This document shows positions 6,306-12,927 of a stretch of 12,927 bases of DNA, piece after piece. The position numbers were made by a program, and so were the translations under genes. The stretch lies in contig CAMZCW010000051.1 in assembly GCA_947305045.1 (NCBI GenBank), positions 1 to 12,927 on the forward strand. The letters are read 5' to 3'. This DNA is from an uncultured Bacteroidales bacterium. Lineage in GTDB: Bacteria > Bacteroidota > Bacteroidia > Bacteroidales > UBA932. The notes below the pieces were generated by a model that searched no databases, was not told where the DNA came from, and worked only from the letters and a program-made list of their open reading frames with translations. Each line of letters begins with the position of its first letter. Position 1 is the stretch's first letter.

Positions 6306-8660
6306 ATGAAAAAGTTAGCATATATCCTTTCTTTGGTTGCAGCTGCTGCTTTCACAGTAGTATCTTGCGAGAAAGAGCCGGAGGCACATCCTTTTGGCCC
6401 TGCTGAAACAGCCGGTTGCTACGGTGTGTTCTTCCCTTCCCAGGAAGCCAGCGGCAGCCACGTGTTCAGCCCTGTTCAGGATCCCAGCATTGACATCATT
6501 GTCAAGCGTACCAACACCAACGGCTCCATCACCGTTCCGGTAAAGACTACCTTCTCCGAGGATGGTATCTTCACCATGAACGAGGTTTCCTTTGCCGACG
6601 GCCAGGATGAAACCACATTCACCGTGCGCTTCGACAATGCTAAGGAAGGTGCCAATTACAGCGCCAGCTTCACCATTGAAGACAACAACTACGCTTCCCT
6701 CTACAATTCCAACCCCATCTCCCTGGATTTCAGTGTGATGCGCGTGGAAATGAAGACCTTCATGACAGAAGACGGAAAAGAGAAAGCCAATGTTACTTTC
6801 TCCGATCCTTCTTTCTTGGAAGAGATTCATGACGATATCTATATCCAATACTATGAGATCGATGGTATCCGTTATTGCGAAACCATCGGTGGAAAGACCG
6901 TGTATAGCAATAATGGACTCGAAGATGGTACGGGTGTCTGGGGTACTGACGTTCAGATGAAGTTCAAGTGGTACACCAAGAAAACCGTTACGGTCAACGA
7001 TGTGGATTATCAGTGGATTGAAGTTGAACCGGTTCCCACAGGCTTCAACTCATCCAATGGCCCCATCTATATGGGCGACTACTACTGGATGCGTTCCGAT
7101 ATGGGTCTTAGCAACGGCAGCTATACCAGTTCCTATGACCGTTATGTCAACGGCAGTGACGGCTATCTCCCCAGCTACTACGACGGTCACGGCGGGTTTA
7201 TCTTCAATTCTGCTTACTGGATCCATGGTACAACCAGCTGGTATGGTTACAAGGATAGTACTCCTTTAGCCATTGCCGCGGGTTATACCCGCGTGGACTA
7301 TTCCTTCGAACTTGAAGCGGACTACTCCTCTATGGGCGTTACTCCCGTTAGCGTGGAAGCTGGTGCCGATATTACTTCCATCAAGTATGCTGTTTACGAG
7401 GGTGAACTCACCGCAACGCAGATTGGCTACAAAGTGGACGCCATTATCGACGGCTCCGACGAGAGCGAATCTTTCGACGAGTTCGAATTCGATGAGGAAG
7501 AGGCTAAGAATTATGCCACCCTTGGTGTCGCTCCGGAAAAGACCGGTATGTACACCATTGTGGCTATCGCTTATAGCAAGGACGGAAATCCTCAGAACAG
7601 CGCCAATGCTATCTTCAAGCACATTGCTGCCGGTGATCAGGAAGAATACGAAGTAGACCTTACTGTATTCACTGAAGATACTCCGGCCCGTTACGCCAGC
7701 TATCATAGTTACGATTCCTTCGCTTATGGTGTGATTGGTAAGGACCTCACTGATGCCCACATTGCCATCTTCAAACTGGATGATGTAATGGATGATGTAG
7801 ATGGATACTTCGATGCTGTTAAGGCTGACTCCAAGGGCAATTATGCTGTTAGTGCAGATGTCCTTAAGGCCATCAATGGTGAAGGTGGTTACTACACTGT
7901 CGCTAAAGGCTTAGCAGCTAAGACCGACTACATTGTGATTGCTTGGGCTACCAATGGAGACATGGATGCTTGGGATTATGACATTTATACTACCGACAAG
8001 CTTCCTTATAACTGGAATAGTCTGGGTAAGGGCTTGATTAATGACGGATTCTTCAACTATCTGTTCAACAACAAGCCTGAGACCACCGCATCCTGCGATG
8101 TGTATGAAGAAGCCAAGACTCCCGGTCTGTATATGGTAACCGGATTCCAATGTGCAGTTGCCGCTGGATTCTTCGGTGTTAGCGAAGAAGTGATGGCTCA
8201 ATATGAGAATGGTAACTGGAGAAATGCCGAGGTTGTTATCGATGCCACCAATCCTAACGCAGTAACCATTGAGGAACAGGATTATGGTATTCTCGTTAAC
8301 TCTGCTTATGGATTCTTCCAGATTAGAAGCTCTAAACCCGGAACTCTGAAGGATGGTGTTATCACCTTCCCGAAGGAAGGACTTGATTGCTATCTCGACG
8401 GCTATGGCTGGATTGCTGCCAATGACGAAGGTACCTTCAGCGTAACGCTTCCTTCCGCTGTTCCCGCCGCTCCTGCAGCAGCTCCTGCTCGCAATGGAGA
8501 GGTGAAGGATGTGGTTTTGACTAAACCCGCCGTCCGCAGTGAAGAGTCCATGATGAGCTTTGAGCGTGATCCTCAGCCCATCAAGGTAAATGTTACTGTT
8601 TCTCACGAGCGTAAGGCAAAAGCTTCCTTCCGGGAGCTGGCTCCTGAAAGCCTTCGCTAG
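6306..8660 (+). CDS. Large SusCD-associated lipoprotein of unknown function
   Basis: A 784-residue lipoprotein with lipobox VVSC (Cys 21) followed by EKEPE, an acidic surface-export type sequence. It starts 17 bases after the susD-like stop, where SusE/SusF-type accessory surface proteins usually lie, but no glycan-binding module was recognised. The N-terminal region, about residues 33-150, looks like a Calx-beta-type sandwich (VPVKTTFSEDGIF, FADGQDETTFTVRFDNA). A Tyr/Gly/Ser-rich central region follows (about 245-325), then further beta-rich, possibly Ig-like segments with a very acidic run at 385-399 (11 of 15 residues Asp or Glu). A Pro/Ala linker (about 715-729) precedes a charged 55-residue tail. 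No catalytic motif is visible. Likely role by position: a third surface component that helps bind or present substrate to the transporter. Being a real secreted lipoprotein is sure; the domain reading is moderate and the function unknown. Confidence 0.85.
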   Translation: MKKLAYILSLVAAAAFTVVSCEKEPEAHPFGPAETAGCYGVFFPSQEASGSHVFSPVQDPSIDIIVKRTNTNGSITVPVKTTFSEDGIFTMNEVSFADGQDETTFTVRFDNAKEGANYSASFTIEDNNYASLYNSNPISLDFSVMRVEMKTFMTEDGKEKANVTFSDPSFLEEIHDDIYIQYYEIDGIRYCETIGGKTVYSNNGLEDGTGVWGTDVQMKFKWYTKKTVTVNDVDYQWIEVEPVPTGFNSSNGPIYMGDYYWMRSDMGLSNGSYTSSYDRYVNGSDGYLPSYYDGHGGFIFNSAYWIHGTTSWYGYKDSTPLAIAAGYTRVDYSFELEADYSSMGVTPVSVEAGADITSIKYAVYEGELTATQIGYKVDAIIDGSDESESFDEFEFDEEEAKNYATLGVAPEKTGMYTIVAIAYSKDGNPQNSANAIFKHIAAGDQEEYEVDLTVFTEDTPARYASYHSYDSFAYGVIGKDLTDAHIAIFKLDDVMDDVDGYFDAVKADSKGNYAVSADVLKAINGEGGYYTVAKGLAAKTDYIVIAWATNGDMDAWDYDIYTTDKLPYNWNSLGKGLINDGFFNYLFNNKPETTASCDVYEEAKTPGLYMVTGFQCAVAAGFFGVSEEVMAQYENGNWRNAEVVIDATNPNAVTIEEQDYGILVNSAYGFFQIRSSKPGTLKDGVITFPKEGLDCYLDGYGWIAANDEGTFSVTLPSAVPAAPAAAPARNGEVKDVVLTKPAVRSEESMMSFERDPQPIKVNVTVSHERKAKASFRELAPESLR

Positions 8661-8677
8661 TTAAACTATTGATTACG

Positions 8678-8719
8678 CGACAAATGAGACCCGGCGCGCA
8701 TGCGCCGGGCCTCTTGTCG
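8678..8719 (+). terminator. GC-rich hairpin between the SusCD trio and the protease gene
   Basis: CCCGGCGC (8690-8697) and GCGCCGGG (8702-8709) form a perfect 8-bp stem over GCAT. After small bulges it extends through GAG (8686-8688) / CTC (8711-8713) and CGACA (8678-8682) / TGTCG (8715-8719). It begins 17 bases after the stop of the 784-residue lipoprotein gene. The hairpin is followed by TAAAAAAAG, not a T-tract, and there is no T-tract on the other strand either, so it is not a classical intrinsic terminator. It may be a U-less terminator, an RNA-processing or stabilising element, or partial attenuation between two expression levels. No good TTTG / TAnnTTTG promoter was found between it and the protease gene. 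Confidence 0.5.
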
Positions 8720-8729
8720 TAAAAAAAGA

Positions 8730-10793
8730 ATGATGATGAAATTCTTTAATTGGTTCTTAGTTGCCATTGCCTCCATGCTCCTTTTCTCCTGCGTTCAGAA
8801 GGAGGAGATGGAGCTGGTGGAGGAGAACATGGCTCCCATTGTGCGCCTGGGAGAAGAAGTGCTTCCGGATGCCGTGCTGGTCAAGTTTGTCTCCGCTCCC
8901 GACGAGTCGCAGTTGCTCTCACTGGAGAAGGAATATGACGTTACCCTGGAGAGGGTGTTCAATTCTACTCCCGGAAAGGAAGAACTGGAGCGGAAGCATG
9001 GACTTGACCGCTGGTATAAGGCTTTATTCCCGGAAACGGAGGATGTAGACACCAAAGCCCGGAATCTGGCCCGCGACCGGTTCATAGAAACGGTTGAGTA
9101 TGAGTCCATCTGCAAGAACGATGCAGAGGATGGCGTTTATGCCGCCGACGCGCCGGCCACCCGGGCCGGCAACGCCGTATTCAACGATCCGTACCTGACC
9201 AACCAGTGGCACTACAAGAACTATGGCAACGCCTCCATTTCCAAGACCGCCGTGGCGGGTGCCGATGTGAACGTGCTGGATGTTTGGACCACCCTTACCT
9301 GCGGAGATCCGGACATTATTGTGGCTGTGGTGGACGAGGGTGTAAAATACACCCATCCGGACCTGGTGGACAATATGTGGACCAACACCGGCGAAATCCC
9401 CGGAAACGGTATTGACGACGACGGAAATGGTTACATTGACGACTATTATGGTTTCAATTTTGTAACGGCCAGCAGGAAAGCTTCTTCCGATCCATGGGGA
9501 AACGGCGCCATTACCTGGGACAAAACCGGCGATACCGGTCACGGCACCCATTGCGCAGGCACCATTGCCGCTGTGAACAACAACGGAAAAGGCGTTTGCG
9601 GCATTGCCGGCGGTTCGGGAAACAAGGACGGCTGCCGCATCATGAGCTGCCAAATCTTCTCACACGATACCGGCGGAGGCAGTTCCATTGTATCCCGTGC
9701 CGTAAAATATGCGGCCGATATGGGAGCCTCCGTCATCTCCTGCTCTTTTGGTTTTAAGAATCCCTTCAATTCGGACAATGCCTACATCAAGAGCCAGGGA
9801 ACGGTGGAAATAGATGCCATCCATTATTTCGAGGACAGTTGCAACAACCCCGTCCTGGACGGAAACATTGCCATCTTTGCCGCAGGCAACGAAAATCACA
9901 ATTATGCCCATTATCCGGGAGCCTTCTACGACATCATCAGCGTATCGGCCTTCGGACCGGACTTCCTGCCCACTTTCTACACCAATTACGGACCGGGATG
10001 CAACATTTCCGCTCCGGGCGGAGAAGCCTATCATATTACCAATCGCTGGGACTCCATGGTGCTTTCCACCCTTCCCGGGGAAATTCCCCAGTTGGGACTG
10101 GACGGAGACTACAACAAGACCGGGTTGGATTACGGCTTCATGCACGGAACTTCCATGGCCTGCCCGCATGTTAGCGGTGTGGTGGCCCTGGGCCTTTCCT
10201 ATGCCAAGAAACTGGGCAAGAAGTTCTCCCGGGACGAATTCAAACGGATGATCCTGGCCAGTGTGAACGACATTGACCAGCGGATTGGCAGCAAGAGCGA
10301 GAAGACCTATGCCTATGCCAAACCCGCCCTCAAAATGGCTCCTTACTACCATCAGATGGGAACCGGTGCCATTGATGCCTGGCGGCTGATGATGCATATC
10401 GAGGGCCTTCCTACGCTCACTTCCGGTATCGGCCGGCAGCAGTGGATAGACCTTACATCGGCCTTTGGTACCGCATCCGTGAGTCTTACCTACCTCTCCA
10501 TAAAGGTGCCGGAGGAGACGGCCGCTTCCATGGGCCTGCAGAAAATTGCTCCCACCAATACGGAGAAGTATCCGGCAGTTGTGGACGAGAACGGTTATGC
10601 CTTTGTCCAGTTCGGGCGCCTGTATGTGCACCCGACGGCTGTGGGTTCCGGTAAAATCACCATCAATGCCGTGGGTGGCGGTGACCATGTGGGCGGAGGA
10701 AACAATCCTCCGGGAGGCATGATCCTTACCCAGGATGTTTCACTCATCGCCCGTGATACGGACGGTGGTAACGGTACGGGAGGATGGCTGTAA
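8730..10793 (+). CDS. Subtilisin-like S8 serine protease, lipoprotein
   Basis: A 687-residue secreted protease. Lipobox LFSC puts lipidated Cys at 21, followed by VQKEE, a typical surface-export sequence. Residues about 32-115 form a pro-region (AVLVKF motif), and FNDPYLTNQWHYKN (from 151) resembles the first residues of mature subtilases. The catalytic triad is complete: Asp202 in VVDEGV, His271 in GHGTHCAGT, Ser475 in HGTSMACPHVSG, with oxyanion Asn387 in AAGNEN. An Asp-rich loop GNGIDDDGNGYIDD (225-238) is a likely calcium site. A beta-rich domain of about 120 residues and a Gly-rich tail follow the catalytic domain; no type IX sorting domain is evident. Three ATG codons in a row (8730, 8733, 8736) are possible starts; ATG at 8700 lies inside the hairpin and is unlikely. 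The gene uses GGA/GGC glycine codons far more than the SusCD genes. Likely role (inference): cutting proteins at the cell surface into peptides for the neighbouring transporter. Confidence 0.93.
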   Translation: MMMKFFNWFLVAIASMLLFSCVQKEEMELVEENMAPIVRLGEEVLPDAVLVKFVSAPDESQLLSLEKEYDVTLERVFNSTPGKEELERKHGLDRWYKALFPETEDVDTKARNLARDRFIETVEYESICKNDAEDGVYAADAPATRAGNAVFNDPYLTNQWHYKNYGNASISKTAVAGADVNVLDVWTTLTCGDPDIIVAVVDEGVKYTHPDLVDNMWTNTGEIPGNGIDDDGNGYIDDYYGFNFVTASRKASSDPWGNGAITWDKTGDTGHGTHCAGTIAAVNNNGKGVCGIAGGSGNKDGCRIMSCQIFSHDTGGGSSIVSRAVKYAADMGASVISCSFGFKNPFNSDNAYIKSQGTVEIDAIHYFEDSCNNPVLDGNIAIFAAGNENHNYAHYPGAFYDIISVSAFGPDFLPTFYTNYGPGCNISAPGGEAYHITNRWDSMVLSTLPGEIPQLGLDGDYNKTGLDYGFMHGTSMACPHVSGVVALGLSYAKKLGKKFSRDEFKRMILASVNDIDQRIGSKSEKTYAYAKPALKMAPYYHQMGTGAIDAWRLMMHIEGLPTLTSGIGRQQWIDLTSAFGTASVSLTYLSIKVPEETAASMGLQKIAPTNTEKYPAVVDENGYAFVQFGRLYVHPTAVGSGKITINAVGGGDHVGGGNNPPGGMILTQDVSLIARDTDGGNGTGGWL

Positions 10794-11218
10794 TGAAAAA
10801 GTTTTTAACCCTTTTGGCCTGCGTGGCCCTGTTTGCCGCCTGTAACGGAAACGACCCGGTTGAACCTACCGTTCCGGAGTTGGACGTAATCGGCATGTGG
10901 GAGCTCTCTTCCGTGAGCACCAAAGCCAGCGTGGGTTCTGTGACGGTGAGCGTGTACATTGACTTCGCCGCCGATAACAGCTTTACCCTGTACCAGAAGA
11001 TTGGCGAAGGCCGATACACCAAGTTTGAGGGTACTTACAACCTTAACAAAGACGCTGCTCAGCTCTCCGGCAGTTATGCCGGCGGCTCTGCCTGGGGCCC
11101 TTATTCGGCTTCCCGTGACGGTAACACCCTCACCCTTGCATCCACCGGCGGTAAGGAAGTGGATACCTACAGGAAGATAGATTCCATTCCCGCATCCGTT
11201 ACGGAAAACCTTTATTGA
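10793..11218 (+). CDS. Small lipocalin-like lipoprotein
   Basis: A 141-residue protein with lipobox FAAC (Cys 17). The mature part opens with VIGMWELSSVS, the G-x-W start common to Bacteroidota lipocalin-like domains. Alternating strands follow (SVTVSVYIDFAADNSFTLYQ, RYTKFEGTYNL, LSGSYAGGSAWGPYSAS, NTLTLAST), as in a small calycin-type barrel. The ATG at 10793 overlaps the protease stop by one base (TAATG), so translation is probably coupled; the in-frame ATG at 10784 lies inside the protease gene and fits the signal peptide less well. Its role is unknown. Being tied to the protease, it could bind a product or ligand, or act as a protease inhibitor or chaperone; the sequence does not decide. 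The family assignment comes from pattern recognition and is moderate. Confidence 0.75.
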   Translation: MKKFLTLLACVALFAACNGNDPVEPTVPELDVIGMWELSSVSTKASVGSVTVSVYIDFAADNSFTLYQKIGEGRYTKFEGTYNLNKDAAQLSGSYAGGSAWGPYSASRDGNTLTLASTGGKEVDTYRKIDSIPASVTENLY

Positions 11219-12549
11219 TGAGAAGCGCGTGGCCCATACTGGCCTTATCGGCCGTCATTTTCCTTGCCTGTGGACGAGTTGAGTTCACAGACAGCGCCTC
11301 GCTGCCGCCCATTGTCCCGGATTATGCCGGGGTAACCGTTCCGGAAGGGATGGCTTCCATCTCCTTTGAGATGGCCGACGGACGGCCTTTCAAGGTGGAG
11401 GAAAAGCGGGTAGGGGACACGCTCTTTTATTATGTACGATCTTGGGACAAAAAGACCGGGAAAGGGGTGCGCTATGCTCCTTTTCCGGTCTATGTTTCCA
11501 AGGATCCCATTGACCCGTACATCGCTTACCGTCTCATTGAGCCTTCCTACGAGGGCTGGAAAGAGATGGGGCTGTACACACGGGAACTGACCTCCTACAA
11601 GGAGACGCCCATCGTGGAAAACAGCTCCGTCAACGGCGGCTGCGTGAATTGCCACAACTTCCCGGGGGGAGATCCTTCCCGCATGATGTTCCATGCCCGT
11701 GGTGCAGGCGGTGGCACCGTCTTCGCAAAGGACGGGGAGGTGCGCCTCCTGAACCTAACCACCGTGGGACCTCACAAACAGGGGGTATACCCTGCCTGGC
11801 ATCCCGAAGGCCGGTACATAGCCTATTCTTCCAATTCCACCCAGCAGAGTTTCCCCATAGCCGGAAGCCAGCAGGTGGAGGTGTACGACCATTTTTCTGA
11901 CCTTATTGTGCTGGATACGCAGACGGATTCCGTCACAACCTGGGAGCCCGTTTGCAACACCGCCCGGATGGAAACCTTCCCCGCCTGGGCTCCGGATGGC
12001 AACACGCTCTATTTCTGCGTGGCGGACAGCGTGGCTTCCGTTGTGGACGAGCGCGCCTCCATCCATTATGAGCTGGCCTCCATCGGCTTTAAGGACGGGC
12101 AGTTCACAGGTGAGCCCCAGACTCTCTGGAAGAGTGATACCCTGTCCGTCTCCTTCCCTAGGGTGAACGGCAAGTGGCTGCTTTTCACCGGATCGGCCTA
12201 CGCCACCTTCCCCATCTGGCACAAAGAGGCCGATCTGTACCTCATGGACCTGGAAAACGGTACCGTGGAGCCCGCTACGCCCCTTAACAGCGAAGATACG
12301 GAAAGCTACCATAGCTGGTCTTCCAATGGCCGCTGGGTCCTTTTCAGCAGCCGCAGGCTGGATGGCCGCTACACCCGGCTGTACATTGCTCATTTTGACG
12401 GGGAAGGCCACTTTGGGAAGCCTTTCCTGCTGCCGCAGAAAAACTATGACCACAACTTGTTGCGGCTCAAGTCCTATAACGTTCCGGAATTTGTCCAGGG
12501 GCAGCCTGCCCGCTTGGACAAGGCGGTTTCCAAACTCTTTGCCAAATGA
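11218..12549 (+). CDS. Lipoprotein with CxxCH haem motif and TolB/PD40-like beta-propeller
   Basis: A 443-residue lipoprotein (lipobox FLAC, Cys 18). A segment of about 120 residues containing VPDYAGVTVPEGMASISF precedes GGCVNCHNFPGG, where Cys142, Cys145 and His146 form a c-type haem-attachment motif; Met156, Met157 or His159 could be a sixth ligand. The remainder is a beta-propeller with PD40/WD40-like repeats: YPAWHPEGRYIAYSSN, FPAWAPDGNTLYF, SFPRVNGKWLLFTG and YHSWSSNGRWVLFSSR. Similar Bacteroidota proteins are labelled TolB-like or cytochrome-like, but no function is established to my knowledge. ATG at 11218 shares one base with the lipocalin-like stop (TGATG), and the stop overlaps the next start as ATGA. 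No cytochrome c maturation genes are in view, so haem loading is inferred from the motif only. A single CxxCH could also bind metal or be fortuitous. Confidence 0.85.
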   Translation: MRSAWPILALSAVIFLACGRVEFTDSASLPPIVPDYAGVTVPEGMASISFEMADGRPFKVEEKRVGDTLFYYVRSWDKKTGKGVRYAPFPVYVSKDPIDPYIAYRLIEPSYEGWKEMGLYTRELTSYKETPIVENSSVNGGCVNCHNFPGGDPSRMMFHARGAGGGTVFAKDGEVRLLNLTTVGPHKQGVYPAWHPEGRYIAYSSNSTQQSFPIAGSQQVEVYDHFSDLIVLDTQTDSVTTWEPVCNTARMETFPAWAPDGNTLYFCVADSVASVVDERASIHYELASIGFKDGQFTGEPQTLWKSDTLSVSFPRVNGKWLLFTGSAYATFPIWHKEADLYLMDLENGTVEPATPLNSEDTESYHSWSSNGRWVLFSSRRLDGRYTRLYIAHFDGEGHFGKPFLLPQKNYDHNLLRLKSYNVPEFVQGQPARLDKAVSKLFAK

Positions 12550-12927
12550 GGAAGTGGGTAACACCGGTGCTGCTTTTTGCGGCCGTTTTTCTGGTGAGCC
12601 GGGTTTGCCAGCCCTTCACCCTCATCTGTCAGGAGTATGAGGGCCTGTTCCTTAACACTCCGGACGCCTGGACCCGTGCCTTTGCGCAGCCCTGGCCGCT
12701 CTCCGGCATATTATCGGATTTCATTATTCAGTTTTACAGGGGTCCGCTGTATGGGGCGCTGTTTTCGGCCGTCCTCATTACGGGCGTGTTCCTGCTCATC
12801 CGGGGCATTTGTTCCCGTTTCGGCCTGTCTTGGGACAGCATCCCCGCCCTGGGTGCAGGCGTGCTGTGGTTCTTCCTGGCCCGCTCTTCCTCGCCCAAGC
12901 CGGCAGTAGCCGTTTTGCTGGTCCTGC
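12546..12927 (+). CDS. DUF6057-like multi-pass membrane protein, N-terminal part
   Basis: An open frame with no stop before the window end; 127 residues are visible. It starts at ATG 12546, overlapping the propeller stop by four bases (ATGA), which supports translational coupling. A first membrane helix lies at about 4-21, then the segment CQEYEGLFLNTPDAWTRAF and FIIQFYRGPLYG. A second helix lies at about 68-87 (YGALFSAVLITGVFLLIRGI), a third at about 98-112, and the start of another at the edge. The motif pattern (an EYEGLFL-type loop after the first helix, then an FYRGPLYGAL-type entry into the second) is what I associate with the Bacteroidota DUF6057 proteins, inner-membrane proteins of unknown function. 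Pairing with the haem-motif propeller suggests a joint envelope role. The family name is from recall, not from a search. Confidence 0.75.
   Translation, partial: MRKWVTPVLLFAAVFLVSRVCQPFTLICQEYEGLFLNTPDAWTRAFAQPWPLSGILSDFIIQFYRGPLYGALFSAVLITGVFLLIRGICSRFGLSWDSIPALGAGVLWFFLARSSSPKPAVAVLLVL

Noticed and set aside
8700..8729. An upstream in-frame ATG at 8700 that would add ten residues to the protease.
   Set aside because: It lies in the loop of the GC-rich hairpin and would put the basic stretch RRASCRKKR before an otherwise complete lipoprotein signal peptide starting at 8730-8736.
10600..10793. Possible type IX secretion C-terminal sorting domain on the protease.
   Set aside because: The C-terminus is a Gly/Asn-rich tail without the expected sorting motifs, and the protein already has a lipoprotein signal.

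Overview
The window looks like chromosomal DNA from a member of the Bacteroidota, most likely a gut-type Bacteroidales. The reasons are a SusC/SusD pair, a run of lipoproteins with acidic residues after the lipobox cysteine, a PorV/PorQ-type barrel, a DUF6057-type membrane protein, and promoters of the TTTG / TAnnTTTG type instead of TTGACA / TATAAT. Genus cannot be read from the sequence alone.

Left edge, minus strand: the 5' two-thirds of a tRNA-Ser(GGA) gene (1-54) with a clear Bacteroidota promoter (81-111), then a 304-residue PorV/PorQ-like outer-membrane beta-barrel protein (119-1033). An AT-rich divergent region of about 380 bases (1034-1413) follows. It holds a weak -7 box for the barrel gene, two staggered promoter candidates for the rightward genes, and an mRNA leader with self-complementary segments.

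Centre, plus strand: a SusC-like TonB-dependent transporter (1414-4623), its SusD-like lipoprotein (4642-6288) and a 784-residue lipoprotein of unknown function (6306-8660). The gaps are 17-18 bases, as in one operon. There is no carbohydrate-active enzyme gene in the window. A strong GC-rich hairpin without a U-tract (8678-8719) separates this trio from what follows.

Right part, plus strand: a secreted subtilisin-like S8 protease lipoprotein (8730-10793), a small lipocalin-like lipoprotein (10793-11218), a lipoprotein joining a CxxCH haem-attachment motif to a TolB/PD40-type beta-propeller (11218-12549), and the start of a DUF6057-like multi-pass membrane protein cut by the window end (12546-12927). 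These four reading frames touch through 1- to 4-base stop/start overlaps, so they are probably translationally coupled.

Working model (inference): the SusCD pair, the large lipoprotein, the protease and the lipocalin-like protein form a surface protein/peptide capture and import system, similar in logic to RagAB-type peptide importers and not to glycan-utilisation loci. The haem-motif propeller plus the DUF6057 protein form a second, uncharacterised envelope module transcribed with it. No mobile element, CRISPR array or integrase was seen.
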